Assembly (NCBI RefSeq): GCF_008123425.1
Contig: NZ_VSSS01000090.1
Coordinates: 1 to 46,932, forward strand
DNA length: 46,932 nucleotides
From: Bradyrhizobium rifense
Lineage (GTDB): Bacteria > Pseudomonadota > Alphaproteobacteria > Rhizobiales > Xanthobacteraceae
Reading direction: 5' to 3'
Every line of letters begins with the position of its first letter. Position 1 is the stretch's first letter. Positions 16,210-25,334 of this stretch are shown here, one piece after another. A program made the position numbers and the translations under genes. The notes beneath the pieces are model-generated. The model did not search any database. It saw only the letters and a list, made by a program, of their open reading frames with translations, and was not told the DNA's origin.

Positions 16210-16788
16210 TCAGGTGTTGCTTTTGCGCGCCGCCAGGGCCATGCCGATCAGGGTGGCGCCGCCAAACAACAGGTTGATGCCGACCAGCACGCCGATGGCC
16301 CATTCCGCCGTGCTCGGCAGTCCCGTGATCACCATGAATGAGATCGCGATGTCGACAAGGCCCGAGATCAGCAGCCACGACCAGCGGCCGCTCAGCTCGC
16401 GGCGGTGCTCCAGCGCATACATGATGGTGGTGACGCCCTCGGCGAGGAAGTAGGCGCCGAGCACGATGGTCAGCGTCAGCACGGCCTGCATCGGGCGGGC
16501 CAACAGCAGCATGCCGGCGAGCACGGCCAGCGCCGCAGAGATCAGCGACCACCAGAAGCCCGGCGTGGCGCGCGCCCAATAGGTCACGATCAATCCGCCG
16601 ATGCCGCTGACCAGGAACATCCAGCCGAGAAAGATCGTGATGGCGAGGCTTGCGAGCGGCGGCAGGATCAGCGCGGCGATGCCGAGAACGGCGAGCAAAA
16701 TGCCTTCGAACAGAAAGGCCTTCCAATGCGCCTTCACCGCCTGGCTCATCGCGGATTGCAGCCGTGAAAACTCTTCGGGCGATGTCAT
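16210..16788 (-). CDS. HdeD-like (DUF308) membrane protein
   Basis: A 192-residue protein with about six membrane helices arranged as three hairpins (for example AFLFEGILLAVLGIAALILP, and LVGINLLFGGATLIGMALAA), the architecture of HdeD acid-resistance proteins. The start at 16788 has GGAGC upstream; 15 further codons are open but look non-native. It lies upstream of aroG on the same strand, but aroG has its own promoter. HdeD relatives are linked to acid and density stress; the mechanism is not established. Confidence 0.88.
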   Translation of the reverse strand: MTSPEEFSRLQSAMSQAVKAHWKAFLFEGILLAVLGIAALILPPLASLAITIFLGWMFLVSGIGGLIVTYWARATPGFWWSLISAALAVLAGMLLLARPMQAVLTLTIVLGAYFLAEGVTTIMYALEHRRELSGRWSWLLISGLVDIAISFMVITGLPSTAEWAIGVLVGINLLFGGATLIGMALAARKSNT

Positions 16789-16857
16789 CGGCAAGCTCCG
16801 GATCGAAGGATGTGAGCACAATCTAGTACGCACACGCCACGCTTGCCATCCCGCGGA

Positions 16858-17898
16858 TCAACCGCCGCCGTGCGCTGACGAAAAACCCTCGCCACTGGTG
16901 CGGATGCGGTTGCGGCCGAGAACGTAGATCGCGGTCGTGACGACCAGCAGCGCAAGGCCGAGCAGGATCGAGACGAAGCCGATCGGGATCAGGGCCAGCG
17001 TCAAATTGCGCTCGGGGTTGATCAGCCAGTGGTGGATCGAGGTCAGCACGAAGGCGAGGCCGAGGAAGCCGACGCCGCCGCCGGCAAGCCACAGCGCCCA
17101 CATCCGGCGCAGCTGGCTGAGCCGCTCCCGCGCGATATCGGTGCGGGGCGCGTGGTGGCGCGCCACGCGCCGCACCAGGCGCATGGCGAAGGCGATCGAG
17201 CTGAAGCCGATCAGCAGGCTTGCGCCGCCCAGCCACATCCGGATTGTCGGATCGAGATCCGGCATGCGCTGGAGCGTGAGCAGTGGGAAGTCGAACGCCG
17301 AGTGCAGTGCGAGCGGGCCTGCGAAAATCAGGAGCCGGCTGGAGAGACGGGCCCAGTCGCGGTGATGGCGGTTTGCGCCCAGCGCCGTGCCGGCGCGTGC
17401 GATCGTGAGATAGGCGCCTGCGATGATGCCGAGCGCGCCGTGGAACGGCACGGTGAGAACGCTGCGCAGCGCCGCCAGCGACCGCCACATCTCGGCGTGC
17501 TGGACCAGATAGGCGAGGTTTTCGTAAGCCGCGAAGCCGAGGCCGACGGCGGCGCCATAGACCACGGTGTCCATGGGGTTGGCGAAGGTCCGCCGCTTGG
17601 TCGAGGAGATCAGCACGATGGCGATCACCTTCACGGCTTCCTCGGGCAGCGCGACGCCGAAGACCGAATGCATGGCGAGCGCCGCCCAGGGATTGTCGGG
17701 CGCCGCGACCATCTTGGCGAATGGGGCCCGGGCGAGACCCAGCAGCGAGATGCTGGCCGCGCCAAGCAGGAACGCGGTCCAGACCTGGGCCGGCGGCCCG
17801 GGGCGCTCCTCGGCGGCAATGACAAGCCACAGCATCAGCAGCGCCGGGGCGATGGCGGCCGTTCCGATGACGGTGGGTAACGCTTCAATCAGATACAT
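16858..17898 (-). CDS. PrsW family intramembrane metalloprotease
   Basis: A 346-residue polytopic protein with about eight membrane helices. PrsW-type catalytic motifs are visible: LPEEAVK with E86/E87, AAYENLAY with E126, PFHGALG with H153 and ALHSAFDFP. PrsW of Bacillus cleaves anti-sigma factor RsiW; the target here is unknown. The C-terminus adds two or three helices beyond the core and ends in a polar Ser/Gly tail. It may share a transcript with the downstream HdeD-like gene. Confidence 0.85.
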   Translation of the reverse strand: MYLIEALPTVIGTAAIAPALLMLWLVIAAEERPGPPAQVWTAFLLGAASISLLGLARAPFAKMVAAPDNPWAALAMHSVFGVALPEEAVKVIAIVLISSTKRRTFANPMDTVVYGAAVGLGFAAYENLAYLVQHAEMWRSLAALRSVLTVPFHGALGIIAGAYLTIARAGTALGANRHHRDWARLSSRLLIFAGPLALHSAFDFPLLTLQRMPDLDPTIRMWLGGASLLIGFSSIAFAMRLVRRVARHHAPRTDIARERLSQLRRMWALWLAGGGVGFLGLAFVLTSIHHWLINPERNLTLALIPIGFVSILLGLALLVVTTAIYVLGRNRIRTSGEGFSSAHGGG

Positions 17899-18224
17899 CG
17901 GCGCCGAAAATAGGTTCCCTTGGTCCGCTTATCTACGTGTCCCGACGCGACCATCTGTCATGCGCCTGCTGTCCGGTTGCTTAACAAGCGCGACAGCTGG
18001 CGTTCATCAGGACCGCTAAGTGTAGAATACGAGCGCAATCAATTGCATGACAGAGCCACCTCGTCGTCGACTGTAACGGGCTGCGCGCCTGTCAGGGAAT
18101 CGCGATCGATAAGTCAGATCAAGGCAATGTGCAGGTTTCTTCGATTGACGATGCACGTGCGCTGGCGGCGAGTCCAGAGGCGGGATGAGCCTCGTTCGGA
18201 CAACGCGCGGGCCAGCTGGACCGC
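17899..18224. other. Non-coding stretch, 326 bases
   Basis: No ORF with protein-like composition was found on either strand. It should hold the promoter of the PrsW-type gene to the left; no clear promoter or hairpin was recognised. Confidence 0.5.
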
Positions 18225-18380
18225 CTAATCACGCTTCGTTGTGCGTCCGCGGGGCGGCGACGCCATTCGTCGGGCTCGCACCTGCTCGAGCTCCCAGATG
18301 GCGCGTATGAGGCACGTGCCAAGGCACGAGACGATGAGCAGCATCAGGAAGGCCTGGTCGGCGGGAAGGATATGGATCAT
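18225..18380 (-). CDS. Small single-span membrane protein (51 aa)
   Basis: The 51-codon ORF has one hydrophobic helix (AFLMLLIVSCLGTCLIRAIW) after a short N-terminus MIHILPADQ, then a basic cytoplasmic tail (EQVRARRMASPPRGRTTKRD). This topology and composition are protein-like. The ribosome site is weak, so the call is moderate. Function unknown. Confidence 0.5.
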   Translation of the reverse strand: MIHILPADQAFLMLLIVSCLGTCLIRAIWELEQVRARRMASPPRGRTTKRD

Positions 18381-18453
18381 GGCGTTGACTAAGCAACGCG
18401 CATGCCATGCGTTCCCGGGAAGGCCTGCGCGCTGCGCAACGGCGTCTCACACC

Positions 18454-18502
18454 GGGCCCTGCTTGCTCCGGTTCGAATCGCCAGTGCCCGCAAGCAGGGC
18501 CC
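18454..18502. repeat. Perfect 13-bp inverted repeat
   Basis: GGGCCCTGCTTGC (18454-18466) and GCAAGCAGGGCCC (18490-18502) flank a 23-nt loop containing GGTTCGAATC, identical to a common tRNA T-loop sequence. It lies just downstream of the gene ending at 18518 and may serve as its transcription end, although no U-tract follows. Confidence 0.6.
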
Positions 18503-18517
18503 GCGCCCCTTCCGCCC

Positions 18518-18775
18518 TCAATGGGTGGTGAACGGCGGTGGAGCGTCGGGCCTGATGTCGAAGGCCCCAAGGTGGAATTCCTCGCCGACGGCCTCGTCTG
18601 GCTCGGAATGGTGGGCGAGCAGCGTGAAGGCGGCTTGCGGGTACTGCTTCCAGATATCGAGATCGCCGGCCGTAATCGTGAGCCAGCCGAACGTGTAGAT
18701 GTAGCGTCCGGGCTCCGTGACCCGGCCGACCCTGTCCCAGGTGATCTTATCAACTCTGATCTTCTCGACTGCCAT
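18518..18775 (-). CDS. Conserved hypothetical protein (85 aa)
   Basis: A soluble 85-residue protein, MAVEKIRVDKITWDRVGRV onward, with alternating strands (YIYTFGWLTITAGDLDIW) and a His/Glu-containing C-terminal part (AHHSEPDEAVGEEFHLGAF). The start is set by GGGGGA upstream. Two copies of AAGTCTGCAAATG with a 15-bp period lie 17-44 bases upstream. No family recognised. Confidence 0.7.
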   Translation of the reverse strand: MAVEKIRVDKITWDRVGRVTEPGRYIYTFGWLTITAGDLDIWKQYPQAAFTLLAHHSEPDEAVGEEFHLGAFDIRPDAPPPFTTH

Positions 18776-18791
18776 CCGGTCCCCCGATCGC

Positions 18792-18819
18792 AAGTCTGCA
18801 AATGGAAAGTCTGCAAATG
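18792..18819. repeat. Tandem 13-bp direct repeat
   Basis: AAGTCTGCAAATG occurs at 18792-18804 and 18807-18819, just upstream of the gene starting at 18775. It could be a regulator half-site pair or simple duplication. Confidence 0.7.
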
Positions 18820-18905
18820 AAGCCCGGCACGCGGCACGGACCCGCAAAAGCTGATCCCGCAATGGGGCCGAGATAGGGCAGCAATACGGATTGGTTTGGC
18901 CGGCT

Positions 18906-19532
18906 TCAGGCCGGCTGCGGCGCGGCCTGGCGCACAACCAGGCGGACGAGGTCGTCCCGCTGCTGCTTGTCGGTGAACTTCACTGCAAAGCCATTGTCGA
19001 ACTTGCGGATGACGCGTCCAACGCATGCGCCGACCGCAAGCGGGGTCCCGATCGGCGGGTCGTATTCGCAGGAGATCGCGACGCCGGCCGTGGAGACGTC
19101 GATGATGAAGCAGGGATGGGTGCTGCCGTCGGCAACCGTCAGGAATGTGTGCGCGGCCTGCGGAACGAAGCGCGCGTCACGGCGCAGCTCCTGGATGCTG
19201 TCGTCCTTCTGCTTCTTTTCGAGCCAGGTCAGCTTTTCCGACATCCAGGCGCGGCGGGCCCGGGTCATGTCGAGCTCCATCAGGAAGCCCGATTTCAGCG
19301 TCGCGCTGATGGTGCACTGGAATTCGCCGAAATCCTGGAAGTAGGAGGTTACGCGCTCGCCGATCTTGCCGACGACCGGCACGTCCACGATCATGCGGAA
19401 GGGCGAGACGCGCTTGGTGCGGCAGGCGAAGTTTCGCAGCTTGCCATCGCAATCGTACCAGCGATGCAGCGAATAGCTGCCGCTCACGTGCACTTCCACT
19501 GCACGCTGCCTGAGGAACTCTGCGACGGACAT
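18906..19532 (-). CDS. PilZ domain protein with N-terminal YcgR-like part
   Basis: The 208-residue protein ends in a PilZ domain (from about 115), which binds cyclic-di-GMP. The binding residues appear as RRDARF (RxxxR-type) and DVSTAGVAISC (D/NxSxxG), followed by GRVIRKFDNGFAVKF. The N-terminal half repeats features of a second PilZ-like barrel (FRMIVDVPVVGKIGERV, FQCTISATLKSGFLMEL), so the protein may be a tandem PilZ. It probably links c-di-GMP to motility or surface polysaccharide; the partner is not shown. Confidence 0.85.
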   Translation of the reverse strand: MSVAEFLRQRAVEVHVSGSYSLHRWYDCDGKLRNFACRTKRVSPFRMIVDVPVVGKIGERVTSYFQDFGEFQCTISATLKSGFLMELDMTRARRAWMSEKLTWLEKKQKDDSIQELRRDARFVPQAAHTFLTVADGSTHPCFIIDVSTAGVAISCEYDPPIGTPLAVGACVGRVIRKFDNGFAVKFTDKQQRDDLVRLVVRQAAPQPA

Positions 19533-19729
19533 GGGTGCCAGATCGTGCTTCTGATTGTTTCCGTAATTCCACGGTAGCGATCAAATTCTAAGCAAATGAT
19601 ACCGGCACTCAGGAGCAGGGGTAAATTTCCGGTAAATGGGCAGGTCGGTAATGTGACGGGGCAAGCGGCAAAACGTCCCGGTTGTCGGGCGGGCGCATTC
19701 ACAACCATGTCATTGCGACCGCGGCCGCT

Positions 19730-19936
19730 TCAGCCGTTCCGGCACTTGGCGATGATGCCGTCGGCGAGGCGGATGTCATCGAGGGTCCAGTTGCCGAGCA
19801 GCGTGATGATCGCCTCGCGCCGGTACTGGTGCCGCTCGTCCCTCGAGGTTTGCCGATAGTCGATGCCGTCCTGTCGTGCCAGCGCGCGCGACACGATCGC
19901 GATCTGTCGCAGCTTCGCCTGCTCCAAGGAGCTCAT
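19730..19936 (-). CDS. Small helical hypothetical protein (68 aa)
   Basis: A charged, probably all-alpha protein (MSSLEQAKLRQIAIVSRALA..., LGNWTLDDIRLADGIIAKC). No signal peptide or membrane segment. A weak GGTGAG precedes the start. Protein-like composition argues that it is real, but I do not recognise the family. Confidence 0.6.
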   Translation of the reverse strand: MSSLEQAKLRQIAIVSRALARQDGIDYRQTSRDERHQYRREAIITLLGNWTLDDIRLADGIIAKCRNG

Positions 19937-20051
19937 GTCTCACCGCGTGGCAACGCCACCTGCTGGGTCTGTGAATCGGGCGCTTTGAAACTAGCTCGAC
20001 CGGCTTACGGAGACCTGACGCGGGTTTCTTCACCCGACCGAACGGCGGCGT

Positions 20052-20648
20052 TCAGGCAGGCCCGTGCAGCGCGAGCAAAGCCAGCGCACCAATGGCCAGG
20101 GCGAGCTTGATGACCTTCCAGGTCAGGCTGTCCCACCTGATCTCCAATCCGAGCCATTGCAATGCGCGCCGCATCGCGCGTGTCGCGAGCGCTTCGACGA
20201 TGACGACTGCGAGGGCAATGCCGGCGATGAGAGACCAGGACGGTTCGGCCGGCGGCATCCATGCCGCGAGCCAGCCGGGAACGACGTCCCGCAACGACAC
20301 GAGCAGCGCGAACCATCCGAACAGGGAGACGAAGCCCTTGACGATCTCGGGCCCGATCGCTCCCGGCTCGAACCGGATCCCGATCGTTGCGAGCGCGCTT
20401 TCGATGCGCTCGCCGTCAGTCAGGAAGATGAACGCCCCGAGGTAAAACGGCACGCGCGATTGCAAAGAGAACGCGATGATGGCTGACAGGACGGCGTAGC
20501 CATAGGCGTCGCGAAGAATGTCCCCGCCGCTCATGCGCGAGGGCTTCGTTGCCTTCGCGGCGTGGCGCTGCGGCACCGATCTGGCGCGCGCCATGTGCTC
20601 CAGCATTTTGGCGCGTCGGTCCGGCGAATACAGTGCCGTGCGCTGCAT
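20052..20648 (-). CDS. Polytopic membrane protein of unknown function
   Basis: From about residue 45 the protein carries at least four hydrophobic helices (AYGYAVLSAIIAFSLQSRV, GFVSLFGWFALLVSLRDVV, WSLIAGIALAVVIVEAL, LALAIGALALLAL). The ORF is open to 20894, but the first 80 residues are Arg/Pro/Gly-rich and look like antisense noise; I give the ATG at 20648 as a compromise and no start has a convincing ribosome site. Function unknown. Confidence 0.6.
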   Translation of the reverse strand: MQRTALYSPDRRAKMLEHMARARSVPQRHAAKATKPSRMSGGDILRDAYGYAVLSAIIAFSLQSRVPFYLGAFIFLTDGERIESALATIGIRFEPGAIGPEIVKGFVSLFGWFALLVSLRDVVPGWLAAWMPPAEPSWSLIAGIALAVVIVEALATRAMRRALQWLGLEIRWDSLTWKVIKLALAIGALALLALHGPA

Positions 20649-20998
20649 CCAGGCAGGGGCGTGGTCGCAGCCGGCGGGGCGCCGGACTGGCCGTGCGCAG
20701 GCGATTTGCGTTGCTCCATAGGCCGACCCCGGTCCTTCAAGACGTGACGCCATCGCGGTGGGCGAGGCGGTTCCTTCGGACATTGGTCGGAGGTGAGGGC
20801 CAGGGAGGTTCATGCCGGGCGGGCGGATTCTGCCGGCGCATCGCCCGGCTGCCCGGTTTCCCGAGCGATCAAGGCCGGCCCCGCGCGGACTCACTTCAAT
20901 AGATTGCCACGACGCGCCGTGTTGTGGCTAAGTGCGAACGCGGATGCTGCAAGATCAAAAAGCTGTCCGAAATCCAGACCTCGGATGTCAGGACGACC
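20649..20998. other. Divergent intergenic region with unresolved N-termini
   Basis: About 350 bases between the membrane protein (minus) and the acyltransferase (plus). Both ORFs are open into it, but the translated extensions look non-native. No palindrome or promoter was recognised. Confidence 0.4.
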
Positions 20999-22012
20999 GT
21001 GGTTCAAAAACTCGAATTCCTGCCTAGACTTGAGTCGTTGCGCGGCCTGGCTGCGGTTTCTGTCGTCGGCTACCATGCGTGCGGACGCTTCACCGACACC
21101 TATGTCACAGGCATGGCGCCGGTGGTGCTGTTCTTCGTGCTGAGCGGCTTTGTGCTGTCGCGCTCGCTGGCTCGGAACGACGACATCGCGGTATTCCTGC
21201 GTCACAGGATTCTGCGGCTGTTTCCAGCTGCGATTGCGGTCGTATTGCTGCTGGTCGCGCTGCACGAGGCATTCGGGTTCTATCTGGGCTTCGGGCCCGA
21301 TTTTTCGCCCTTCAACGTGATGTTGAACGCCCTGATGATCCGGCACGACATCAATGGGCCGATGTGGTCGATGACGGTGGAGTGCTTCGCAACACCGGTC
21401 ATCATTCTGGCTTTCCTGGGTGGCCGGCGGTTTGGCTTGCGCGTCCTGATGGCGGCGATCGCGGTGCTATTCGGGCTGTCGTTCATCGGTTCATATGCGC
21501 ACCTGCTCGGCGGCTACACGAACCTCGCGCCCTTGTACGCTTTTGTGCTTGGCGTGGCGCTGCACTTCTCGGGACGCCGCCTCGTGGAAGGTATCGGCGG
21601 TCGACAGATGGTGGTCGCTGTTGTGGCTGGTGTCCTGTTCCTCTATTGCGGTCTGCAGAAGCAAACCGCGCCGATCATCCTGCTCGAAGCCTGTTCATCC
21701 GGGTTGCTGGTTGCGCTGATCGCGTTTGGGGATCGGCAGCGCGGCTTTCGTTGGCTGGATCAGCCGGTGATCGGCTTCTACGGCAGGATATCCTACAGCT
21801 TCTATCTCTTCCACATGATCGGCTTGAGCGTTGCGGTCCGCATCAGCGCCATCGATGGCTGGCCCATGCTGTCGATCCTGTTGAGCATTGTCATCGGGGT
21901 GCTGTTGACCACGCCGATGGCGTGGATATCCCGGCGGTTCATCGAAGAGCCGTTCATCGCGATAAGCCGAAAATGGCGCGACCGGCGACGTGAGGTTTTG
22001 ACGACGACCTGA
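20999..22012 (+). CDS. Acyltransferase family 3 (OafA/YrhL-like) membrane protein
   Basis: A 337-residue integral membrane O-acyltransferase, which moves acetyl or similar groups onto surface polysaccharides, lipids or other glycans. The signature LESLRGLAAVSVVGYHACG at the N-terminus, FFVLSGFVLSR, GPMWSMTVECF and FYGRISYSFYLFHM are typical, with about ten hydrophobic helices. The GTG at 20999 has AGGA five bases upstream; a longer GTG start at 20924 adds a Cys/Lys-rich stretch unlike the family. It opens a group of surface-glycan genes. Confidence 0.85.
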   Translation: MVQKLEFLPRLESLRGLAAVSVVGYHACGRFTDTYVTGMAPVVLFFVLSGFVLSRSLARNDDIAVFLRHRILRLFPAAIAVVLLLVALHEAFGFYLGFGPDFSPFNVMLNALMIRHDINGPMWSMTVECFATPVIILAFLGGRRFGLRVLMAAIAVLFGLSFIGSYAHLLGGYTNLAPLYAFVLGVALHFSGRRLVEGIGGRQMVVAVVAGVLFLYCGLQKQTAPIILLEACSSGLLVALIAFGDRQRGFRWLDQPVIGFYGRISYSFYLFHMIGLSVAVRISAIDGWPMLSILLSIVIGVLLTTPMAWISRRFIEEPFIAISRKWRDRRREVLTTT

Positions 22013-22197
22013 AGACGAATTTCTGGCCCGCCGGATGACGTTCCTGTTGAAGTCCCGCTGCAGTTGCGCTTGAGTAGCTACGGGTTCGGGGGGACTGTTT
22101 TTATGTGTATTTTTGTGTCTGCGGCGCCTCGCGCTGCGGTGTCTGATGTCGCGATAGATCATCGTTCGAGCAGGCTGGACGAGGCCTGCGTCTTGTC

Positions 22198-23649
22198 ATG
22201 GACATGACCGTCATCTCTGGCTGCCTGTCTCCGCGAAAAGCAGGCATCCTCGATCACGCCGACCGTGTCGCCACGGACCGCGTCGCCTGGCGCGAGAAGA
22301 ACAGCTTTTTTCACGACGAGGATGAACGCTATCTCCGGTTCTTGATCCCGGCGGGAAGTCGCGTCCTCGAGATCGGATGCGGCGTCGGCGACACGCTCGC
22401 GAGCCTCGCGCCATCACATGGCGTCGGAATAGATTTTTGCCGCAAGCACATCGGGATCGCGCGGCAGCGCCACCCCGATCTCAATTTCGTCGAAGGCGAT
22501 GCCGAGGACCCCGCGACGCTGGAAGCGCTGCAAGGTCCGTTCGACTATATCCTCGTGCTCGATACGATCGGTTCGCTGGAGGATTGCCAGAAGTTCATCG
22601 CCCAGCTGCATCCGCTGTGCACGCGGGATACGCGACTGGTGATCGGTTACTTCTCGCATCTCTGGTACCCCGTGCTGAAATTCGCCGAGCTCCTCGGCCT
22701 GCGGATGCCGCAGCCGGATCAGAACGTGCTGTCGCCGTCCGACTTGCGCAGCCTGGCGAGGCTTGCGGATTTCGATCCGGTGAAGTCCGAGCAACGCGTG
22801 CTCTCGCCGGTACGGATGTTCGGGCTCGGGCGCTTCCTCAATCGTTTCGTCAGCGTGCTGCCGGGAATCCGCCAGGTGGCGCTGCGGCACTATATGGTCG
22901 CGCGCTCGAGCCGCAGGGCAAAGGAGGAGTTTTGCTCGGCTACTGTCGTCGTCCCCGCGCGTAACGAGCGCGGCAATATCGAGCCGGCTGTCCTGCGAAT
23001 GCCCGACTTCTGCGGCGACATCGAGATCATCTTCATCGAAGGCCACAGCCAGGACGGCACCTTCGAGGAGATGGAGCGGGTCAAGCAGGCGTATCCTGCC
23101 AGGGACATCAAGGTGATGCGCCAGCCGGGCAAGGGCAAAGCCGACGCCGTTTTCACCGCGTTCGACGCGGCGCGCGGTGACTTGCTGATCATTCTTGACG
23201 CCGACCTGACCATGCCGCCGGAGCAGATTCCGAAATTCGTCGAGGCGCTGCTGTCGGGCAAGGGCGAGTTCGTCAACGGCTCGCGTCTGGTCTATCCGAT
23301 GGACGACGGCGCGATGCGTTTCCTCAACCTGATCGCCAACAAGATCTTTTCCTATCTATTCTCCTGGCTGCTCAATCAGCGCTATACGGATACGCTGTGC
23401 GGCACCAAGGTTCTGCGCCGCAGCGACTATCAGCGCCTGAAAGCCGGCAAGGCCTATTTCGGCGATTTCGATCCGTTCGGCGATTTCGACCTGATCTTCG
23501 GCGCCTCGAAGCTCAATCTGAAATCGGTGGACCTTCCGATCCGCTACGCCGCGCGCACCTATGGCGAGACCCAGATATCGAGGTTTCGCCATGGCTGGAT
23601 GTTGCTGAAGATGGTGGCTTTCGCCTTTCTCAAGATCAAGGCGATCTAG
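22198..23649 (+). CDS. Fused SAM-dependent methyltransferase and family 2 glycosyltransferase
   Basis: The 483-residue protein joins two enzymes. Residues about 30-230 are a class I methyltransferase with the SAM motif VLEIGCGVG (56-64) and the acidic post-motif GVGIDFC. Residues about 245-483 are a GT2 domain like dolichol-phosphate-mannose synthase: ATVVVPARNERGNI, IIFIEGHSQDGTFEEM, the metal motif LDADLTMPPEQ and the acceptor region LCGTKVLRR with FGDFDLIFGASK. No membrane helix is obvious. It probably makes a polyprenol-linked or directly transferred modified sugar for the following membrane protein. Confidence 0.85.
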   Translation: MDMTVISGCLSPRKAGILDHADRVATDRVAWREKNSFFHDEDERYLRFLIPAGSRVLEIGCGVGDTLASLAPSHGVGIDFCRKHIGIARQRHPDLNFVEGDAEDPATLEALQGPFDYILVLDTIGSLEDCQKFIAQLHPLCTRDTRLVIGYFSHLWYPVLKFAELLGLRMPQPDQNVLSPSDLRSLARLADFDPVKSEQRVLSPVRMFGLGRFLNRFVSVLPGIRQVALRHYMVARSSRRAKEEFCSATVVVPARNERGNIEPAVLRMPDFCGDIEIIFIEGHSQDGTFEEMERVKQAYPARDIKVMRQPGKGKADAVFTAFDAARGDLLIILDADLTMPPEQIPKFVEALLSGKGEFVNGSRLVYPMDDGAMRFLNLIANKIFSYLFSWLLNQRYTDTLCGTKVLRRSDYQRLKAGKAYFGDFDPFGDFDLIFGASKLNLKSVDLPIRYAARTYGETQISRFRHGWMLLKMVAFAFLKIKAI

Positions 23650-23669
23650 GCCGTGGAAGCCACGGTTCG

Positions 23670-25319
23670 ATGACGATGATGTCAGCCGATTGCGGTTTTC
23701 CTGACACGCGCGCGAGCGGGAGGGTCAGAACATCGCTGATTCTCGTCGTGCCGTCATTGTATCTGGCGGCGACGTTGCTCTATTCGGCCTGGCAGGCGGT
23801 CTGGGGCGTCCAGGTCGATCCGGAATCGGCCTACACCATGAACGGGCTGGTAGCGGCCGCCGGCTATGGTTCGCTGAAGTTCGATCATCCGGGAACGACG
23901 ACGACGCTGCTCGTCGAGCTGGTCATCAGGGGCTGGGCCTTGGTCGCCCGGCCCGATGATATCGTCGCGTTCGGGCTCAAGCACTACGATGCGATCACAT
24001 GCGCGGCGCGGACGTGCGAAGCGCTGGTGCTCTCGGGTGCGTTGCTGGCGGGCGGGCTCATCGTCGGCCGGACAACGCGCAGCGCCATTGCCGCGATGCT
24101 GTTTCAGGCGGGAGCGTTCGTTCATCCCGATGCGTTTCACTTTCAGACGGTGCTCGCTCCGGAAAGCCTCATGGTCGGGATCGCGCTGTTCGGCATGGCG
24201 ATCGTGCTCAAGGCTGCGCTCGACGAGCGTCCGCCGTCGACAAGCCTCGGTGTCGTATCAGGATTGATTTTCGCGCTCGGGTTCGCGACCAAATATCTCT
24301 ATCTGCCGCAGGCGCTGTTCGCCGTGTGCCTGCTCAGAAATAGGCGGGCGTTCGTCGCCGCCTTGATCACCGGGGCGATCGGCTTCGTTGGCTTCAGTCT
24401 GATCTTCAATCCCGGCACGATCACGCGCGGGTTCGGATGGCTGGTGCAGATCGCAACCCACAAGGGCCATTACGGCGAGGGCGAGACCGGATTCATCGAC
24501 TTCGCGACGTTCTGGTCGAACATGCGCGAGATCATCGCGGCCGTGCCGCTCGCGGCGGGCACCTACGTCGCAGCCGCCGCTGCGGCGCTCGCCTGGTGCA
24601 TCAAGACGCGGGACTGGCGCGATCCGGTCACACTGACGCTCAGTGCCGCCGTCGTGGTCTTTGCGGCGTACCTCGTGGCGACGTCGAAGCACTTCGCGCT
24701 GCATTACATGATGGCATCGTGGGCCCTGATGGGCGGTGTCCTTGTCCTGGTCGTGGTGCAGATCAGGCGTCTGGTCCCGGCGATCCCGTCGGCAGCGCTG
24801 AGCCTGCTGGCGGGCGGTCTATGTGCCGTGACGGCTGCCGTGACGCTGATCGACGCCCGCGCTGTCGCGCTGCAAACCTCGCGCGCGAATGCGATCGGGG
24901 CGAGGCTCTCGCAGGCCGTGGTCGCGGCCGGTCCCGCGTGCGCCAACGTCTCCGGCATGTTCGTGGGCGCGCCGGAGAACGACATGAACCACGGTTGGGA
25001 CATGACCTTGCAGCTCTGGGGCGACCAGGCGATGCGGGAGAGGTTCTCCGTTGCCTATGCGCGCGCCTTCACGGTCGCGCTGCTGGACCACAACACCTAC
25101 ACGCATGTCCTGAAGAACAATTTTCGCCCCACCAGCTACGCCAAGCTCGCCGCCGACTACCCCTGCATCATCGTGCGCTCACCGTGGGAGCTGAACGAGG
25201 ACACGTCGATCGGACTGCTGGCGCTCCATCCGGACCATTGCGTGATCGAGGGGATCCACGTCTATACCGTCGGGCTCGCCTGCGCGAAGGTGCAGGGCAG
25301 CTTCCTGCGCGAACGGTGA
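23670..25319 (+). CDS. Polytopic membrane protein, GT-C glycosyltransferase-like
   Basis: The 549-residue protein has about 10-11 hydrophobic helices in the first 420 residues and a soluble C-terminal domain. An acidic first periplasmic loop (QVDPESAYTMNGLVAAAGYG, then DHPGTTTTLL) resembles the active loop of polyprenyl-phosphate-sugar-dependent GT-C enzymes. The gene starts 20 bases after the methyltransferase-GT2 fusion, so the upstream enzyme may make its lipid-linked donor. The ORF is open 91 codons further upstream, but that overlaps the fusion gene. The acceptor is unknown. Confidence 0.75.
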   Translation: MTMMSADCGFPDTRASGRVRTSLILVVPSLYLAATLLYSAWQAVWGVQVDPESAYTMNGLVAAAGYGSLKFDHPGTTTTLLVELVIRGWALVARPDDIVAFGLKHYDAITCAARTCEALVLSGALLAGGLIVGRTTRSAIAAMLFQAGAFVHPDAFHFQTVLAPESLMVGIALFGMAIVLKAALDERPPSTSLGVVSGLIFALGFATKYLYLPQALFAVCLLRNRRAFVAALITGAIGFVGFSLIFNPGTITRGFGWLVQIATHKGHYGEGETGFIDFATFWSNMREIIAAVPLAAGTYVAAAAAALAWCIKTRDWRDPVTLTLSAAVVVFAAYLVATSKHFALHYMMASWALMGGVLVLVVVQIRRLVPAIPSAALSLLAGGLCAVTAAVTLIDARAVALQTSRANAIGARLSQAVVAAGPACANVSGMFVGAPENDMNHGWDMTLQLWGDQAMRERFSVAYARAFTVALLDHNTYTHVLKNNFRPTSYAKLAADYPCIIVRSPWELNEDTSIGLLALHPDHCVIEGIHVYTVGLACAKVQGSFLRER

Positions 25320-25334
25320 GGGGACGGGGGCTGT

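Noticed and set aside
20924..20998. Longer GTG start for the acyltransferase
   Set aside because: The added residues are Cys/Lys-rich and unlike the family, and the GTG at 20999 has an AGGA at proper spacing.
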